From positions 1 through 14,359 of the forward strand of contig JAEELU010000149.1 of assembly GCA_016282815.1 (NCBI GenBank): 14,359 nt of DNA. The letters run 5' to 3'. A program made the position numbers and the translations under genes. Source of the DNA: Acholeplasmatales bacterium (lineage in GTDB: Bacteria > Bacillota_I > Bacilli_A > Acholeplasmatales > Anaeroplasmataceae). The notes beneath the pieces were generated by a model. That model had not been told where the DNA came from and made no database searches. It worked only from the letters and a program-made list of their open reading frames with translations. Below are positions 12,933-14,359 of this stretch, in pieces. Position 1 is the first letter of the stretch. Each line of letters begins with the position of its first letter.

Positions 12933-14359
12933 CTAAATCTTCCTTGATTCATGACAAGTAAAATAAATTGTCTGATATTGCTTAGAAATATCTGTGATTA
13001 ATCCCTTACATAAATTTAATTTATTATCATCAAAATTAATAAAAGGATCATCAAATATAACAAATGGCTTTTCATTTGGATATAGACAATCAATTAAGGC
13101 AAGTCTCATACATAATGAGATAATTGCTTGATATCCCTTTGAATAATTCTCAATATCCTTTAATCCATCCTTAGTAACAAACTTGAAATTGAAGTTAACA
13201 TCAATACTATATTCCTTATTACTATCAAGTAATATATTTACATATTTATTGACGCTTTCCTTCATTGGTCTTACATATTTTTCTAATAAAATGTTTTGTG
13301 ATTTAGATAAATATGTAATAGATAGCTCTAATAATCTTAATTCATTTTCAAGCTTATTAATTTCTTGAATTAACTCATTTCTTTCATATATTAAATCATC
13401 GATGCTTAAAGAATCTGTCTCAATCTCTAAAAGCTCCTGATTAATTAAATTAATACTCTTATTATAATCAAGTATCTTATTATCTAATTCCTCAAGCTGA
13501 TGATTTAATTCATCAATACTTTCATTATTATCTGATATCTTATCTAATCCATTACTCTTGATGTAATAATTCTTAGCATCCTTCTTTTCAAGTAACGTAT
13601 TATATAATACCTTTTGATTTCTAAGGTGGGTATTAAGCTCACCGATTTTTTCTTCTACTGTTAAATTAGGTGTTGACTTAAATTGGTTAAGGAAATGGCT
13701 AACCTCATTATCAAGTGTTTTAATCTTATTCTCTAGTGTCGAATTAGCCTTCATTACCTCATCATATTCTAAACGTGCTTCCTTATATTTTTCCATATTA
13801 CTTCTAACAATATAAAGATTATTACTAAAGTCACTTGAATATAGATGATATTTAGAGAAGAATTCTCTTAATATAACCTCTGTTTCACGTAATTCAAAGT
13901 CATAAGCTTTTACATTACCACCAACGAGCTTATCCTGGTTTCTAGCATTATTAACTAAGAAGCCTGCAAGAGCACCAATAAATCCAAATAGACTGCCTAC
14001 AGTTAGTGCAATACCTAATATCCACATATTCTGTACAATCTTAAATGTCATCAATAATATGAATGTTAAGCCTGCAAGTAATAATAGACCAGAGAATATT
14101 GTAAGCAATATACCAACAACTGGCTTTTTCTTTTCTGGTGTAATATTATGAGCCATAACTACACTCTTGATATTATTATATTTATCTACCTTACTACTGA
14201 TAAATGATATCTTTTCATCTGTAGGGAAATTAGATTCATTCATATCCTTTGAGATAGATTCATATTTAATAGGTACCTTGATATTCTTCTTTAATACCTC
14301 ATATTCTAATCTTAATGATTCAAGGCTTTTATTCTTGGCTCTAATATCTAATACCTCAT
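12933..14359 (-). CDS. YhaN-like coiled-coil ATPase, C-terminal part (5' end beyond window)
   Basis: This is the C-terminal half of an SMC/Rad50-type ATPase resembling Bacillus YhaN. The frame is open from 14359, so the ATG at 14243 is internal; residues below count from it. Two membrane helices (about 41-65 and 73-97) sit where a Rad50 hook or hinge would be. A long charged coiled coil (about 118-335) follows, then the C-terminal ATPase lobe: an ABC-signature-like YSKGYQ at 367-372, Walker B PFVIFDDP at 393-400, D-loop FINFDD and His431 of the H-loop (FTCHES). The Asp-Asp-Pro Walker B and FDD D-loop are typical of YhaN-type proteins. The N-terminal Walker A lobe should lie upstream, outside the window. 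The central helices suggest membrane attachment. YhaN-type genes often neighbour a YhaO/SbcD-like nuclease; none follows here. DNA binding or repair is inferred by family only. Confidence 0.82.
   Translation of the reverse strand, partial: EVLDIRAKNKSLESLRLEYEVLKKNIKVPIKYESISKDMNESNFPTDEKISFISSKVDKYNNIKSVVMAHNITPEKKKPVVGILLTIFSGLLLLAGLTFILLMTFKIVQNMWILGIALTVGSLFGFIGALAGFLVNNARNQDKLVGGNVKAYDFELRETEVILREFFSKYHLYSSDFSNNLYIVRSNMEKYKEARLEYDEVMKANSTLENKIKTLDNEVSHFLNQFKSTPNLTVEEKIGELNTHLRNQKVLYNTLLEKKDAKNYYIKSNGLDKISDNNESIDELNHQLEELDNKILDYNKSINLINQELLEIETDSLSIDDLIYERNELIQEINKLENELRLLELSITYLSKSQNILLEKYVRPMKESVNKYVNILLDSNKEYSIDVNFNFKFVTKDGLKDIENYSKGYQAIISLCMRLALIDCLYPNEKPFVIFDDPFINFDDNKLNLCKGLITDISKQYQTIYFTCHESRKI

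Noticed and set aside
13183..13368. Plus-strand open frame of 61 codons opposite the coiled-coil ATPase
   Set aside because: Antisense shadow; the apparent hydrophobic protein results from reading a coiled-coil gene backwards.
14241..14243. ATG at 14243 as the true start of the YhaN-like ATPase
   Set aside because: The reading frame continues without a stop to 14359 with coiled-coil-like residues, and the protein from this ATG would lack the Walker A lobe needed for an ATPase of this type.
1..14359. Alternative genetic code with UGA as tryptophan, suggested by the AT-rich Mollicutes-like composition
   Set aside because: Tryptophan is encoded by TGG in ilvC and other genes, and TGA ends the M29, M16C and membrane-protein genes at natural positions.

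Overview
The window comes from an AT-rich bacterial chromosome, by eye only about 30% G+C, and all fourteen genes lie on the minus strand. Protein families, AAGGAG-type ribosome binding sites, frequent TTG and GTG starts, and TATAAT/TTGAC-type promoters fit a low-GC Bacillota, probably a gut-type anaerobe of the Bacilli/Erysipelotrichia kind. That placement is inferred; no rRNA or tRNA is present to test it. Several genes end in TGA and tryptophan is TGG, so the standard bacterial code is used rather than the Mycoplasma code.

Reading in the direction of transcription (high to low coordinates), the first block is a long, tightly packed and partly overlapping run at 14359-6547. It holds the C-terminal part of a YhaN-like coiled-coil ATPase with two central membrane helices (cut by the window edge), a small acidic protein with one CxxC, a PreP-type M16C metallopeptidase, an 83-residue IscA/HesB-like protein, a six-helix membrane protein of unknown function, homoserine dehydrogenase without an ACT domain, and a GGDEF protein with a C-terminal GAF-like region. 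A 9-bp hairpin with a U-rich tail ends this run. Its loop contains the GGDEF stop codon, and its tail touches the start codon of the next gene.

The next gene is a signal-less GH28 (polygalacturonase-like) beta-helix enzyme at 6528-5263. A good promoter overlapping its stop codon starts a three-gene overlapping operon: a cytidylate-kinase-like protein, an M29 metallo-aminopeptidase and a small Smr-like protein (5215-3267).

A 244-bp very AT-rich intergenic region (3023-3266) holds the inferred end of that operon and a strong promoter for the branched-chain amino acid operon ilvN-ilvC-cimA. The large acetolactate synthase subunit gene (ilvB) is not next to ilvN. An intercistronic hairpin separates ilvC from cimA. 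CimA makes citramalate, the threonine-independent entry to isoleucine, and runs off the left edge lacking roughly its last 50-60 residues. Together with homoserine dehydrogenase the window therefore covers parts of isoleucine/valine/leucine and threonine/methionine synthesis.

No CRISPR array, insertion sequence, phage gene, rRNA or tRNA was recognised, and I saw no convincing plus-strand gene. The most unusual points are the stop/terminator/start overlap between the GGDEF and GH28 genes, the hairpin between the Shine-Dalgarno-like sequence and the start codon of homoserine dehydrogenase, and the mixed gene content of the long operon.
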